A DNA stretch of 64,000 nucleotides, taken from assembly GCA_014584295.1 (NCBI GenBank), contig JACTNC010000050.1, positions 1 through 64,000 on the forward strand. Reading direction: 5' to 3'. The position numbers were made by a program, and so were the translations under genes. Every line of letters starts with the position of its first letter. Within the stretch, counting starts at the first letter, position 1. The notes beneath the pieces were generated by a model, which ran no database searches, was not told the origin of the DNA, and saw nothing but the letters and a program-made list of their open reading frames with translations. Shown in pieces: positions 49,696 to 58,901 of the stretch. This DNA is from Verrucomicrobiota bacterium. Its GTDB lineage: Bacteria; Verrucomicrobiota; Verrucomicrobiia; Opitutales; Opitutaceae.

Positions 49696-50736
49696 TCACT
49701 CGGATTTTGCGAGCGTGGTTGATCCTCGGATGAAGGTGCCCTCGACCATGACGATTCGAGGCACCGCTGGAATGCCGCGTTCATTGTGCCTCATTTGGGA
49801 GATCAGCAGGTCCACCGCCGCTGCACCGACCTTGCGCGAATTCTGATTGATGCCCGTTATCCCTTGCATGTCGGGACTCAGATCCACGTTGGCTAGACCG
49901 ACGTCGCGCGGTGTGCGCACACCCATGCGTGTCAGCCATCCGGCTGCGTCCCTGCCGATTGTGATAAGGCAGTCCGGGCGGCTTTTCCTGAACCACTCCT
50001 CGAATGTCGCCTTGCTCCATTTTTCCGGAAGAAATGGGGCGAGTTGGCGTGTTGGCTTTGCCCGAAGACTCTGTCCTGTCAGGAACGCGGCACGCCAATG
50101 GTGATTGACGCGCTCATCCTGTGAGCGCGGCATGGCCAGTCCGATCCTCGAATAGCCGAAGTCCGAGAGGGAAAGAAACAGAAGCATCATCGACTGGTAC
50201 TGGTGGTTGCACGCGCGGTTGAGCGCCGGGCGCGAGAGCGAGTAGCCGAGTTCTACGGAAGAGGCGTAGTCCCAGCAGAACCCGTCAAAAATGGGTTCGT
50301 GGCCGGGCAGAGGAGCAACAATGACGCCTTCAATGCCGCGGTTGCGAATGATTTCGCTGAGCCGCCGATCAGTCATGCCTGGCTCGCGCAGCCAATGCTC
50401 CTCAAGGACATATCCGCATTCGCGCGCGCGACCATGCGCTCCCTCGAAGTACAGCCATTGGGTTGACTCCTTTCTCCAGTCGAAGCGATTTTCATAGGCC
50501 GTGAGGTATGCGATCTTGCTTGGAACGCCCTTCTGTTTCTTGGCACGGATCACCTCCATGAATCTGATCAGATCGGGGTCGGGCTGGTAGCCCAGTTTGT
50601 TGGCAATTGCCTTGATCCTCGAACGCGTCGTCTCAGGGAGGGAACGATCGTCACGCAGAGCGAGGGAGACCGTCATGCGGCTGACCTCCGCTGCCTCCGC
50701 AATATCCTTGAGGGTGATTCGCCGGAACGGAGTCAT
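49696..50736 (-). CDS. LacI-family transcriptional regulator
   Basis: This 346-residue repressor has an N-terminal helix-turn-helix (ITLKDIAEAAEVSRMTVSLALRDD) with hinge-type KAIANKLGYQPDP and a periplasmic-binding-like effector domain (GVIVAPLPGHEPIFDG, IGLAMPRSQDERVNHHW, GLANVDLSPDMQGITGINQN). The ATG at 50736 precedes the HTH directly; longer forms were rejected. It lies upstream of the P450 on the same strand and marks the right edge of the sugar locus, so it may repress the P450 or the whole cluster. Confidence 0.92.
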   Translation of the reverse strand: MTPFRRITLKDIAEAAEVSRMTVSLALRDDRSLPETTRSRIKAIANKLGYQPDPDLIRFMEVIRAKKQKGVPSKIAYLTAYENRFDWRKESTQWLYFEGAHGRARECGYVLEEHWLREPGMTDRRLSEIIRNRGIEGVIVAPLPGHEPIFDGFCWDYASSVELGYSLSRPALNRACNHQYQSMMLLFLSLSDFGYSRIGLAMPRSQDERVNHHWRAAFLTGQSLRAKPTRQLAPFLPEKWSKATFEEWFRKSRPDCLITIGRDAAGWLTRMGVRTPRDVGLANVDLSPDMQGITGINQNSRKVGAAAVDLLISQMRHNERGIPAVPRIVMVEGTFIRGSTTLAKSE

Positions 50737-50815
50737 TTCGCGGGGTCCTAAGAATTTAATTGAGCGTGCTGGACTCGAACGCATGACATCGGTGTCCCTA
50801 ACAGGCTCAATGTGT

Positions 50816-51940
50816 TCATGGAGCCACGATTTCGTACCGTGCAGCCATTCCGGCGCGGATGTGGTCATTGACGTGGCAGTGGTACATCCAGATGCCGGGA
50901 TTGTCGGCGAGCATTTCGGCAACTTTCATGCTGGCTGGAAGCAGTTCAACGACATCCGTTCGATGACCATCCTGCAGGACGGTATTGCCGTGCCAATGGG
51001 GTGTATGGAGATCCTTCTCGCCTCCGAGCGCGACAAGGTACCAGCGGACGTGTTCACCGACCTTCATGCGTGGCATAGGGAGGTTGCCATAAATGAAGCC
51101 GTTGATCGTATGAAACTGATTCGCGTCGGCTTCCTCCTCGGCTTCATCAGTTTCCCCCTCGGCATCCGGAGTGCCTGGCGCAAGGAGCACCGCGGTGTTT
51201 TTTCCTGCGAGGCGACTTTGAGCCTCGTCGAAGATGTCGTACAGTGTGACAAATTCGCGGTCCACCTCCTTCGGCGTTCCATCCGGGCGTGCGGAACCAT
51301 GTCGTGAAACGATCATCACACCCACGAGCCCCGAATTGGTATCGCGAGGTGCGTCGACGTGCGAATGATAGAGCCAGGCGATGGAACTTGGATCGTTTGG
51401 ACCGGGCCCGGCGCGCTCTGGAATGCTCCAATGGTAGGTGCATGTACCTCGAGGAAGCACATAGTCATCGGTCTTGTAGGCACCGAGTGTGCCGTCCGGA
51501 TAACCCGCACCCTCGCTCGCCTTGTCATAAAATGCACCGTGTGCGTGCAGGCTGACAGAGAATTCCAGGTTGTTCTTGAGGGTTATCTGGATCTGATCTC
51601 CAACCTCCGCCCGGATGAGCGGACCGAGGATCCCCAGATGCTTCCATTCCGCCGGGCGTGCCTTTGGTTGGGTGAATGTGGAGTCAGTATACTCGAGAAA
51701 GACTGCCTTTCGAAAAACCGGGGGCAGTTCCCTGGGGCCTCTGGAAAGCCATGTGGCAGCGTCGGCGCAGCATTGCATATCGGCAAGCACGTTGCCTGCG
51801 GGTGCATAGTTCCATTCGACTTCCTCCGCAGCGACAAAGTACGTGCGGACCCTTGCCGCTGCAGGGAATGCTCCGAGAACCAGCGCAAGCGAAACGCCTG
51901 CAAGTGCCCGACCCCGATCCATGACCGCCAGCATCTTCAT
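50816..51940 (-). CDS. Two-domain multicopper oxidase, ceruloplasmin-like
   Basis: This 374-residue exported protein has a signal peptide (ALAGVSLALVLGAFPAAA) and two cupredoxin domains. Copper ligands appear as SLHAHGAF, WLYHSHVD, LHTPHWHGN and WMYHCHVNDHIRAGM. The last carries the HCH that links type 1 and type 3 copper and a Met axial ligand. Two-domain oxidases are thought to form trimers; the domain sequences recall ceruloplasmin/hephaestin more than laccase. An acidic loop rich in Glu (residues about 255-275) is unusual. The start overlaps the phosphatase stop by ATGA. Confidence 0.87.
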   Translation of the reverse strand: MKMLAVMDRGRALAGVSLALVLGAFPAAARVRTYFVAAEEVEWNYAPAGNVLADMQCCADAATWLSRGPRELPPVFRKAVFLEYTDSTFTQPKARPAEWKHLGILGPLIRAEVGDQIQITLKNNLEFSVSLHAHGAFYDKASEGAGYPDGTLGAYKTDDYVLPRGTCTYHWSIPERAGPGPNDPSSIAWLYHSHVDAPRDTNSGLVGVMIVSRHGSARPDGTPKEVDREFVTLYDIFDEAQSRLAGKNTAVLLAPGTPDAEGETDEAEEEADANQFHTINGFIYGNLPMPRMKVGEHVRWYLVALGGEKDLHTPHWHGNTVLQDGHRTDVVELLPASMKVAEMLADNPGIWMYHCHVNDHIRAGMAARYEIVAP

Positions 51941-52914
51941 TTGTCCGCACCAGCCATCTGAAGCCGGTGAATTTTCGCCGTATGGACGACCTTCCCGGTG
52001 TAGTCGATGAAACTTCCCACAAACTCATCCGGCGTGATCCTGACGTTCAGAAACCCTCCGGTGTCTCCAAGGCTGAAAACGGTTCGAGCATCACGGCTTG
52101 TCGGGCGTGTTTGGGAGCCCGCGCCGGAAGTAAAGTAGTGGATCTTGCCGACCTTCAGATGCTGCATGTCATGCTCATGACCGTTCAGGTAGATCTGGAC
52201 ACCATATTTCTCCAGCAACGGCTGGATCACCCTTACGAGCGCGGCGGTATCACCGTGTTTGCTGCTTGAGTAGATCGGGTGATGTGCGCACACGATCTTC
52301 CATTGGGCAGCCGATGTCCTCAGCGCTTCCTCGAGCCACGCGGTTTGCGCGGCGGTATCCTGACGGACCGCATCGCCAAATTTTGATTCTTGGGCGGAAT
52401 CCCGGGAAACCGTGTAAGGTGTGGAATCGATGACAAAGAACTGAACGGTATTCGCTTCATCAATCCGTCGGATGACGGCGTAGTAGCGCGCGGGCATTTT
52501 CCAGCGCGGGCTGAAGAGAGTGTAAGCCACCTGAGCCTCCGGGTTCTTGTGGTAGTCGTGGTTGCCCAGAGCGACGTACCACGGTATCTGAAGCGATGGC
52601 GCGGTGTAGATATCCTCAAATGAGGTTGTCCATTGGCGAGATTCGACACTGTCCACACCGTCGCTGTAGAAGTTGTCGCCGAGAACGATCACAAATTGCG
52701 CATGGTTCGCTGCGGCCGCCCTGCCCATCTGCTCTGCGACGGGAAGCTGAAACGCCTTGCCATCTCGGCCCCAGTCTCCGAATGCCAGGAAGCGCACGCT
52801 GCCATCCGGAGGTGTGACCTGGGCAAAGCCTCGAACGCAAAGGAGGCAGGCAAGAATCAAGAGGAGTGTCGCATGCATTCCGCAGGCATGCATCTGGATG
52901 TGTCGTTGTTTCAT
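51937..52914 (-). CDS. Purple acid phosphatase-like metallophosphoesterase
   Basis: This 325-residue exported protein has a signal peptide (ATLLLILACLLCVRGFA) and the complete dimetal set: FGDWGRDG, LGDNFYSDGVDS with the Tyr that gives purple colour, GNHDYH, CAHHPIYSS and NGHEHDMQ. Its layout resembles mammalian type 5 (tartrate-resistant) phosphatase. The ATG at 52914 precedes the signal peptide. It is translationally coupled to the multicopper oxidase, an uncommon pairing that could link phosphate release with metal oxidation. Confidence 0.9.
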   Translation of the reverse strand: MKQRHIQMHACGMHATLLLILACLLCVRGFAQVTPPDGSVRFLAFGDWGRDGKAFQLPVAEQMGRAAAANHAQFVIVLGDNFYSDGVDSVESRQWTTSFEDIYTAPSLQIPWYVALGNHDYHKNPEAQVAYTLFSPRWKMPARYYAVIRRIDEANTVQFFVIDSTPYTVSRDSAQESKFGDAVRQDTAAQTAWLEEALRTSAAQWKIVCAHHPIYSSSKHGDTAALVRVIQPLLEKYGVQIYLNGHEHDMQHLKVGKIHYFTSGAGSQTRPTSRDARTVFSLGDTGGFLNVRITPDEFVGSFIDYTGKVVHTAKIHRLQMAGADK

Positions 52915-53078
52915 GGGTAGAGTCCGGTTTGAAGCGAAGCGGATGTGATCGCCTCCTGCATGAATGGCTTTCAATGCGACCGCGAGGATGATTGCTGCTG
53001 CCATGTGGCTCCCCTGATCGGTGTGACACACGGTTTCCAAGCGAAGAGCAGTGCGCTCACCATGGGCCATTTGCCTCC

Positions 53079-53492
53079 TCACCTAAGAATCTCGCCCTCT
53101 TGCCCAGACGAATTGTCGGCCATCGGACCCACTTGAAGCGGGTACCAGGAGTCCCCAGGCTGCAATGCGCCGATGTCGGGCAATGCGGGATCGCTCTTTT
53201 CATGGGATCGGGCTGCTCCACGCAAGGGGCTGTGTTTCTCAAGACGAAATTCGGTACTCAAGCCAATCGATGCCAGTGTGGGGAAATGGTGGCCTCCGTG
53301 CTCGGCAGGAATATCTCCAGGGCCAGGCAAGCCGGGTGTTGCCGGTACAACGGCGTTGTCCGCAAATTCAAAGTGTCCGGAGTGGAAGCGGGGTTTGCTG
53401 GGATCCGTGCTCACCAGGTAGTCCGTCGCCAAGGGACGATTTCCAGACGTGCCTGGCAAATCTAGCTTTCTCTGTTGCAAAGCGTTCGTCAT
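53079..53492 (-). pseudogene. C-terminal fragment of a right-handed beta-helix protein
   Basis: This 137-codon frame reads like the end of a pectate-lyase-type beta-helix protein: STEFRLEKHSPLRGAA is the usual last-coil phrase (residue after residue of the kind RLKPGSPAIGAA) and LPDIGALQPGD the usual closing phrase. No helix-forming coils precede it; a stop codon lies upstream in frame, followed directly by the sigma factor gene on the other strand. It is therefore probably a decayed remnant, though a short intact gene starting at 53492 cannot be excluded. Confidence 0.5.
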
Positions 53493-53552
53493 CTGTAAAT
53501 ACGGAAGGGGCGATTTTTCTGCAACTCAATCGTACCCTGCGGTGTTCTGCGC

Positions 53553-54158
53553 ATGAACGATGAACCCACAGTGCAACCTTCCCCCGCGGAGCTGAAGCCG
53601 GCACCCGACTTCACCACATTCATGCGCGCCTACCAGGACATGGTCTATTCGACTGCGGTGCGGCTTACCGGCAATGATGCCCAGGCGGAGGACATTTCCC
53701 AGGAGGTGTTTCTCAAGGCCTTTCACCATTTCGACATGCTCCAGACCAGTCCCTCGGCGGGTGGCTGGCTCAAGACTGTGGCGACGAATCTTTCAATCAA
53801 CCATCTGCAGCGCTACCGTCGCCGCTGGAAGTTTTTCTCTGAATTTGCAAAGCCCGACGACAATGACGATTCGCCCGCGGTGGAGTTTCCCGCGGCAGAC
53901 TCCGATGTGCTTGCATCGCTGACACAGGAGGATCGCCGGCAATGGCTCGAGCAGGCCCTTGCCAAGCTGCCCGAGCATCAGCGCGTGCCGCTGGTGCTTT
54001 TCCACTTTGAAGACCTGCCGTACGACGAGATTGCCAGACGGCTGAAGGTGTCCCTCTCGAAAGTGAAGACTGATATTCTCCGCGCTCGCGCGGCGCTCGC
54101 CCAGATCCTTGTCCGGAGCGGGACGACCCATGAATCCGCAGATCAGACCCTCGCATGA
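53553..54158 (+). CDS. ECF RNA polymerase sigma factor
   Basis: This 201-residue sigma-70 family protein has region 2 (FMRAYQDMVYSTAVRLTGNDAQAEDISQEVFLKAF) and region 4 (ALAKLPEHQRVPLVLFHFEDLPYDEIARRLKVSLSKVKTDILRAR) joined by an acidic linker. Regions 1 and 3 are missing, as in ECF sigmas. The stop overlaps the next start by ATGA; that gene encodes a small membrane protein in the place where anti-sigma factors are normally found. Confidence 0.93.
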   Translation: MNDEPTVQPSPAELKPAPDFTTFMRAYQDMVYSTAVRLTGNDAQAEDISQEVFLKAFHHFDMLQTSPSAGGWLKTVATNLSINHLQRYRRRWKFFSEFAKPDDNDDSPAVEFPAADSDVLASLTQEDRRQWLEQALAKLPEHQRVPLVLFHFEDLPYDEIARRLKVSLSKVKTDILRARAALAQILVRSGTTHESADQTLA

Positions 54159-54622
54159 ACTCTCCAGAACAAAAGAATCCGTGGGAAGACGCGCTTGATT
54201 CCGCCTTGAAGAGTCTGCCTCCCCGCAGCGCGCCCGCGGCGCTTGAGGCGCGCGTGCTCGCAGCCATTGCCGCCCGGCAGGCGAAGCCTTGGTGGCGGAA
54301 GGGCTTTGCCTTCTGGCCGCCTGCAATGCGATTGGTCTTCTTGATTGTTACAGCCACACTTGCGGTAGGCACCGCCTGGGTTCTGCTACGAAACGCTGGC
54401 AGCTCTCCCGTGGCGGCAATCGGCGATACGTTGGGCGCTGCGTTCCGGTGGTGGGGCCAGGCGCGATCCCTGGCGGGCGACCTGCTTCGGCTTGCGGCTG
54501 ATTCACTTTCCCCCGCCGCGCAACTCTGGCTTCTGACGGGCATCGGTCTGATCGCGCTGTGCTATGCGACGCTGATTGGAACCGGCGCAGCCCTCTACCG
54601 CATCTTCATGCGTCCGCAATGA
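54155..54622 (+). CDS. Membrane protein, candidate anti-sigma factor
   Basis: This 155-residue protein has a cytoplasmic N-terminus of about 50 residues (NPWEDALDSALKSLPPRSAPAALEARVL), one membrane helix near 58-76 and a second near 125-147. It overlaps the sigma factor gene by four bases. The phrase LPPRSAPAALEARVLA resembles the start of many Verrucomicrobia membrane proteins encoded after ECF sigmas. No zinc-finger (ZAS) motif is seen, so the anti-sigma role rests on position alone. Confidence 0.6.
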   Translation: MNSPEQKNPWEDALDSALKSLPPRSAPAALEARVLAAIAARQAKPWWRKGFAFWPPAMRLVFLIVTATLAVGTAWVLLRNAGSSPVAAIGDTLGAAFRWWGQARSLAGDLLRLAADSLSPAAQLWLLTGIGLIALCYATLIGTGAALYRIFMRPQ

Positions 54623-54665
54623 ATGCGCGATGCGACTCAATTCAACCCTGCTTCAATTTTGAATC

Positions 54666-56405
54666 ATGAACTCCTTTTTTCGCAGATTCGTACTTGGATT
54701 TCCGGGACTCATTGCCTTGCTGCTCTGCCTCTCCGCCTACTCCCAGGAAAACATCAATGCTCCGTCCACGCCGGAGCCTGCCTCTAATCCCGAGGCCGTC
54801 CTCGCTGAACCGTCGCCTGCCCCCGCGGAACAGGTCGATGCGCAATCGACGGCCACACCTGAGTCTTCGGCTCCCCGGGGCCGCCAGGGCCGGAACACCG
54901 ATGTCGTCCTGGCCTTCAATCGTGATGCCTTTCATGGTGCCGGCGGGGGCACGGCTGAAGCGGTTGTTGCTATCGGTGGCTCCTGCCGCGTGGAGGGTAA
55001 TGTCAGAGAAGCAGTCGTCGCGATACTCGGCGATGCCAAGGTCGATGGGGAGGTCGGCACCTCCGTGGTCGCCGTGATCGGAAATGTCTATATCAACAGC
55101 AAGACCGAGACTGCTGTGGCGGTTTTTGGCGGCGTGGAACTCGGCCCCAAAGCCGTTGTGGATGAGGTCGTGTCGATTGGGGGCCCTGTCATTCGCCATC
55201 CTGGCTCTCAGGTGCTCGGCACTATCAACGAGATGAGCATCGTGTCGAATATTCCGGACTACACGGGTTTCCGCGCATGGGTTCGCAAGTGCTTTTTCCT
55301 GGGGCGTCCGCTTGGAATCGGTGCCAATCTTGGATGGGCCTGGAGCATGGCCGGCATCTTTCTGGCGGTCTATGCCCTGTTCTCCGTGATTTTCCCCCGT
55401 GGAGTTGAGCGCTGTATCGAAACATTGGATACGCGACCTGGCCGCAGTTTTTTTGCCGCGATCATCAGCCTGATCCTGATGCCGGTCGTTGCGGCTGTAC
55501 TGTCGCTCACGATCGTCGGCTTCTTCCTGGCGATTGCGCTGATCGTTTTCGCGATTGTTTTTGGAAAGGCGGCTGTATTCGGCTGGATTGGACGCCGGAT
55601 GATGCGTGGCCTCGGGCTCACAAACCTGAAGTCGGCAACCGTTCTCGCTGTTCTGACGGGTGGTGTTCTCGCCACGGCAATCTACCTGGTGCCGGTGGTC
55701 GGCATGATGGTCTGGATACTGCTGCTGGTCCTTGCCCATGGGGTTGGCGTGTACACCCTTCTGCTTAGCCTGCGGAGGCCGCGACCGGCTGGGCCCGCTG
55801 CTCCAGCGGAGAAGCTCCCCATGGAAATGCCTCCTGGCCGGACCGCTGCTTCGACTGCCGGATATGCGGATAGTTCGAGGGTTGGGACGGACGCAGCCAT
55901 GGGGCTCGTGGCATCCGCGGTTTCAGGTGAAGGAGTATTGGAGTCGGAGGGCGGGGGACATGTCGTGGCATCTGCCGAACCATCCCCTGCAGCTGCGCGG
56001 GCAACAGCCACGCCATTGCCTGAATGGACGGGCTACGAACGAGCGGGTTTCTGGATTCGTGTGGCGGCGCTTGCTATCGACGTCATGCTGATCGGATCGA
56101 TTGCGGTATTGATGTCGATGGGACCGTTGTTCCTCCTTGCTCTTGCCACCTACGGTGCGGTGATGTGGAAGCTGAAAGGCTCAACCATCGGCGGCATCGT
56201 GTGTGGGCTCAAGGTAGTCAGGACGAACGATGCTCCATTGGACTGGACGGTGGCTGTTGTCCGTGCACTCGGCTGCTTTCTGTCGCTCCTAGTTGCGGGA
56301 CTTGGATTCATCTGGGTGGCATTCGACGATGAGAAGCAGGGCTGGCACGACAAGATCGCAGGGACCTTGGTTGTGAGGGTTCCGAGTGGTGTCTCGCTCG
56401 TATAG
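54666..56405 (+). CDS. Bactofilin-like/polymer-forming and RDD-domain membrane protein
   Basis: This 579-residue protein has a signal-like helix (FPGLIALLLCLSAYSQE) and a repeat region at about 90-185 in which short beta strands recur (AVVAIGGSCRVEGNV, AVVAILGDAKVDGEV, SVVAVIGNVYIN, AVAVFGGVELG), like bactofilin-type polymer-forming coils. About five membrane helices follow (215-375), then a low-complexity linker. A C-terminal RDD domain lies at 455-575 (RAGFWIRVAALAIDVMLIG, GLKVVRTNDAPLDW, DDEKQGWHDKIAGTLVV). It lies 43 bases after the anti-sigma candidate and may be its target or part of an envelope-stress unit. Confidence 0.75.
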   Translation: MNSFFRRFVLGFPGLIALLLCLSAYSQENINAPSTPEPASNPEAVLAEPSPAPAEQVDAQSTATPESSAPRGRQGRNTDVVLAFNRDAFHGAGGGTAEAVVAIGGSCRVEGNVREAVVAILGDAKVDGEVGTSVVAVIGNVYINSKTETAVAVFGGVELGPKAVVDEVVSIGGPVIRHPGSQVLGTINEMSIVSNIPDYTGFRAWVRKCFFLGRPLGIGANLGWAWSMAGIFLAVYALFSVIFPRGVERCIETLDTRPGRSFFAAIISLILMPVVAAVLSLTIVGFFLAIALIVFAIVFGKAAVFGWIGRRMMRGLGLTNLKSATVLAVLTGGVLATAIYLVPVVGMMVWILLLVLAHGVGVYTLLLSLRRPRPAGPAAPAEKLPMEMPPGRTAASTAGYADSSRVGTDAAMGLVASAVSGEGVLESEGGGHVVASAEPSPAAARATATPLPEWTGYERAGFWIRVAALAIDVMLIGSIAVLMSMGPLFLLALATYGAVMWKLKGSTIGGIVCGLKVVRTNDAPLDWTVAVVRALGCFLSLLVAGLGFIWVAFDDEKQGWHDKIAGTLVVRVPSGVSLV

Positions 56406-56483
56406 GCTCATGCCCCTTAGGGTGATGAACCGCTTTGCCATGGCGCCAGAAGGGCTAGCTCGAATCTTAGCCCTCGTTCAGAT

Positions 56484-56834
56484 CTACCTTCGTTTCGGTC
56501 GGTTCTGTTTGTCCAACAACACGACGACAGGCTTGTGCCGCCCTGCCTCATTCTCCTCGAACTCGGCGTAGGCGGCGATGATGAGTTCATCCCCTGGCTG
56601 CACGAGGCGCGCAGCCGCGCCGTTGACCATGATGGCGCCGCGCTTGCGTCCTGCGATGACATACGTGGCGAAACGCTGCCCGTTGGTGACGTTGTAAATC
56701 TCCACACGTTCGTTCAGAAGAAAGCCCGCGGCGCGGCGCAATTCAGGGGCGATGGCGATCGATCCCTCATAATCGAGGTCGGCGGCCGTCACGGTCGCCC
56801 GGTGCAGCTTGGACTTGAGCAGGGTGAGACGCAT
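56484..56834 (-). CDS. panD: Aspartate 1-decarboxylase proenzyme
   Basis: This 116-residue pyruvoyl enzyme makes beta-alanine for pantothenate. The self-cleavage site is Gly24-Ser25 in DYEGSIAI, and the family opening [16 protein letters not shown] fixes the start at 56834. Active-site Lys9 and His11 are present, as are the YNVTNGQRF and [11 protein letters not shown] segments. It is the last gene of the panB-coaBC-coaX-panD operon, eight bases after coaX. Confidence 0.95.
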   Translation of the reverse strand: MRLTLLKSKLHRATVTAADLDYEGSIAIAPELRRAAGFLLNERVEIYNVTNGQRFATYVIAGRKRGAIMVNGAAARLVQPGDELIIAAYAEFEENEAGRHKPVVVLLDKQNRPKRR

Positions 56835-56842
56835 GGAGTGTA

Positions 56843-57625
56843 TCACTCGCCGGTATTCCGATTCATGAACTCGGCATGCTTCAGTCCGAAAAGCACGAGT
56901 TCAGGCACGACCTCGTCAAACAGACGCTCTGACTCAAACATCCGGGCGAAGCCCCCCGTGCCCATGACATGTGGACGCGTACCGTTGAATGCTTCGATCA
57001 TCAGCACCGAGATCAGATTGTGGATGGCGCCGACATGACCATGATAGAGCCCCGCCTGGATGCTTTCGACGGTACTGCGACCGACCGCTCCTTCTGGGCG
57101 CGCGATTTCAACCGGGGGCAGGCGCGCGGTGCGACTTGAAAGGACCTCGGCCGAAATGCCGAGGCCGGGAAGGATGGCGCCGCCGAGGTAGTCGCCGCGG
57201 CCGGTAACCACATCAAAGGTCGTGGCCGTGCCGCAGTCGACGACGAGGCAGTTTTCGCCGGGGCGGCGCAACGTTGCTCCGATGGCGTTGGCGACGCGAT
57301 CCGCGCCGACTTCGGCAGGATTGCGGTACTTGATCTTCAAGCCGGTCTTAACACCTGCCTGAAGAACGAACGGTTCGCAATTGAAGTATTTCACGCAGGC
57401 CGCTCGAAGCGGGTAGGCCACGGGTGGCACAACAGAACAGATGGCAATGTGTTTCACACCCGCAGGATCAACACTGTTCTCGCGCAGCACCGTGCGCAGG
57501 AAAAGGCCGATTTCATCGGACGAGCCTATGGGGTGGGTGGACTTGCGGAACTGCACGCGCAGGGTTTCGCCGTCGAATACGCCGCCGTGGATCTGGGAAT
57601 TGCCGACATCAAGGGTTAGTAGCAT
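56843..57625 (-). CDS. coaX: Type III pantothenate kinase
   Basis: This 260-residue kinase phosphorylates pantothenate, the first committed step of CoA synthesis. The ASKHA-fold motifs [25 protein letters not shown] and [11 protein letters not shown] are intact. Type III enzymes are not feedback-inhibited by CoA. The start at 57625 (MLLTLDVGN) overlaps the end of coaBC by 17 bases; longer in-frame starts lie inside coaBC and were rejected. Confidence 0.95.
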   Translation of the reverse strand: MLLTLDVGNSQIHGGVFDGETLRVQFRKSTHPIGSSDEIGLFLRTVLRENSVDPAGVKHIAICSVVPPVAYPLRAACVKYFNCEPFVLQAGVKTGLKIKYRNPAEVGADRVANAIGATLRRPGENCLVVDCGTATTFDVVTGRGDYLGGAILPGLGISAEVLSSRTARLPPVEIARPEGAVGRSTVESIQAGLYHGHVGAIHNLISVLMIEAFNGTRPHVMGTGGFARMFESERLFDEVVPELVLFGLKHAEFMNRNTGE

Positions 57626-58901
57626 AGGAAAGCAGGGTCGAGGACGTGAGGAGACGCACGAGTTCCGAGGCGAGCGTGCCGCGATCGGAGCAGTGGGCGG
57701 CGACCGAGCCGTCGCGCAGGTGAATATTTGCCGGAAACCTGCCGTCGGCGCACCGGGCAGCGACGTCATTGTGCACGACAAAATCCGCACCGGAGTGGGC
57801 GAGGAGTGTGCTAACCGCCTCGGCTGTTTGGTCAGGCCCCGCACCGCAGGTGAGCTTGAATGCGACGAGGGTGAAAGGAGCACGACTCCATGCGCGCAGG
57901 CTGTCCACGAGACGCGGATTGGGACTCAGCCTGATGATCGGAGTGCCACCCGATGGCAATTTTTCGGCAGGCACGGATGGCGGGTCTGTGCCCATGGAAA
58001 TCGAATCCACGCGGTAGTCGCTGACTGCCGCAGCATGAATCACAGCATCGAACGAATTGCTCGCGAGCAGGCGGCGCAGAGCTGCCTCCAGATCGGAGAA
58101 GGTGACAAAAGTCTCTTCGGGACAGGCGCAATCCGTTGAGACCGCAGATTTCGCTCGTAGGAGCAGGACTTCGTGACCCGCACGGGAGAGATGGTCGGCG
58201 ATGATGGCCCCGGTTGCTCCAGTACTGGTGTTGGTCAGCACGCGAACGCCGTCCACGGGTTCCGAGGTACCTCCTGCGGTGATGAGCACGCGGAGTTTGC
58301 GGGAAGGATTTGCCAGCGCCGCCTCGGTGGCGGCGACAATCGCCTCGGGTTCCGCAAGCCGACCTTCGCCAATCTCGCCACAGGCCGAGCGGCCGTCGGC
58401 AGGTGCAATGAAGCGCGCTCCCCAGTCCCGTAGCTTTTGTACCGATGCGACTGTCGCCGGGTGTGTCCACATCGCGGGATTCATCGCGGGCGCCATCAGC
58501 CACGGTTTGGTCTGATCGTGAGCGAGAAACATTGCTCCGGGCAGATCATCTGCGAGCCCTGCCGCGAGACGATTCAAGGTGTTCGCCGTTGCAGGGCAAA
58601 CGAGCACGGCATCGGCCCATCGCGTGAGTTGGATGTGTTCCAGCGCCGAACCTGCGGCAAAGGTATCGCTCAGCACGGGCGAACCGGCCAGGCCTTCCAG
58701 TGTTGCGGCGCCGATGAAATGCAGGGCGGAGGGTGTCGCCACGCAGCGCACGATATGGCCGCGCTGGACGAGGCGCGACACCACGTCGCAGCCTTTGTAG
58801 GCGGCAATGGAGCCCGTGAGGATGACGAGCAGGTTGGAGCCTACGTTTGACAAGGGGAACGACCCGGTCGAGCCCGACGCTGAATTGACGGTTGGTCTCA
58901 T
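57609..58901 (-). CDS. coaBC: Bifunctional phosphopantothenoylcysteine decarboxylase/synthetase
   Basis: This 430-residue protein joins a flavin-dependent decarboxylase half (CoaC: LTGSIAAYKGCDVVSRL, the PAMNPAMW substrate motif) to a CTP-dependent ligase half (CoaB: VLITAGGTSEPVDGVRVLTNTSTG, AAVSDYR). It ligates cysteine to 4'-phosphopantothenate and decarboxylates the product. The usual His in the CoaC active-site region appears in SALEHIQLTRWAD. The start at 58901 overlaps the panB stop by ATGA. Confidence 0.95.
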   Translation of the reverse strand: MRPTVNSASGSTGSFPLSNVGSNLLVILTGSIAAYKGCDVVSRLVQRGHIVRCVATPSALHFIGAATLEGLAGSPVLSDTFAAGSALEHIQLTRWADAVLVCPATANTLNRLAAGLADDLPGAMFLAHDQTKPWLMAPAMNPAMWTHPATVASVQKLRDWGARFIAPADGRSACGEIGEGRLAEPEAIVAATEAALANPSRKLRVLITAGGTSEPVDGVRVLTNTSTGATGAIIADHLSRAGHEVLLLRAKSAVSTDCACPEETFVTFSDLEAALRRLLASNSFDAVIHAAAVSDYRVDSISMGTDPPSVPAEKLPSGGTPIIRLSPNPRLVDSLRAWSRAPFTLVAFKLTCGAGPDQTAEAVSTLLAHSGADFVVHNDVAARCADGRFPANIHLRDGSVAAHCSDRGTLASELVRLLTSSTLLSYATNP

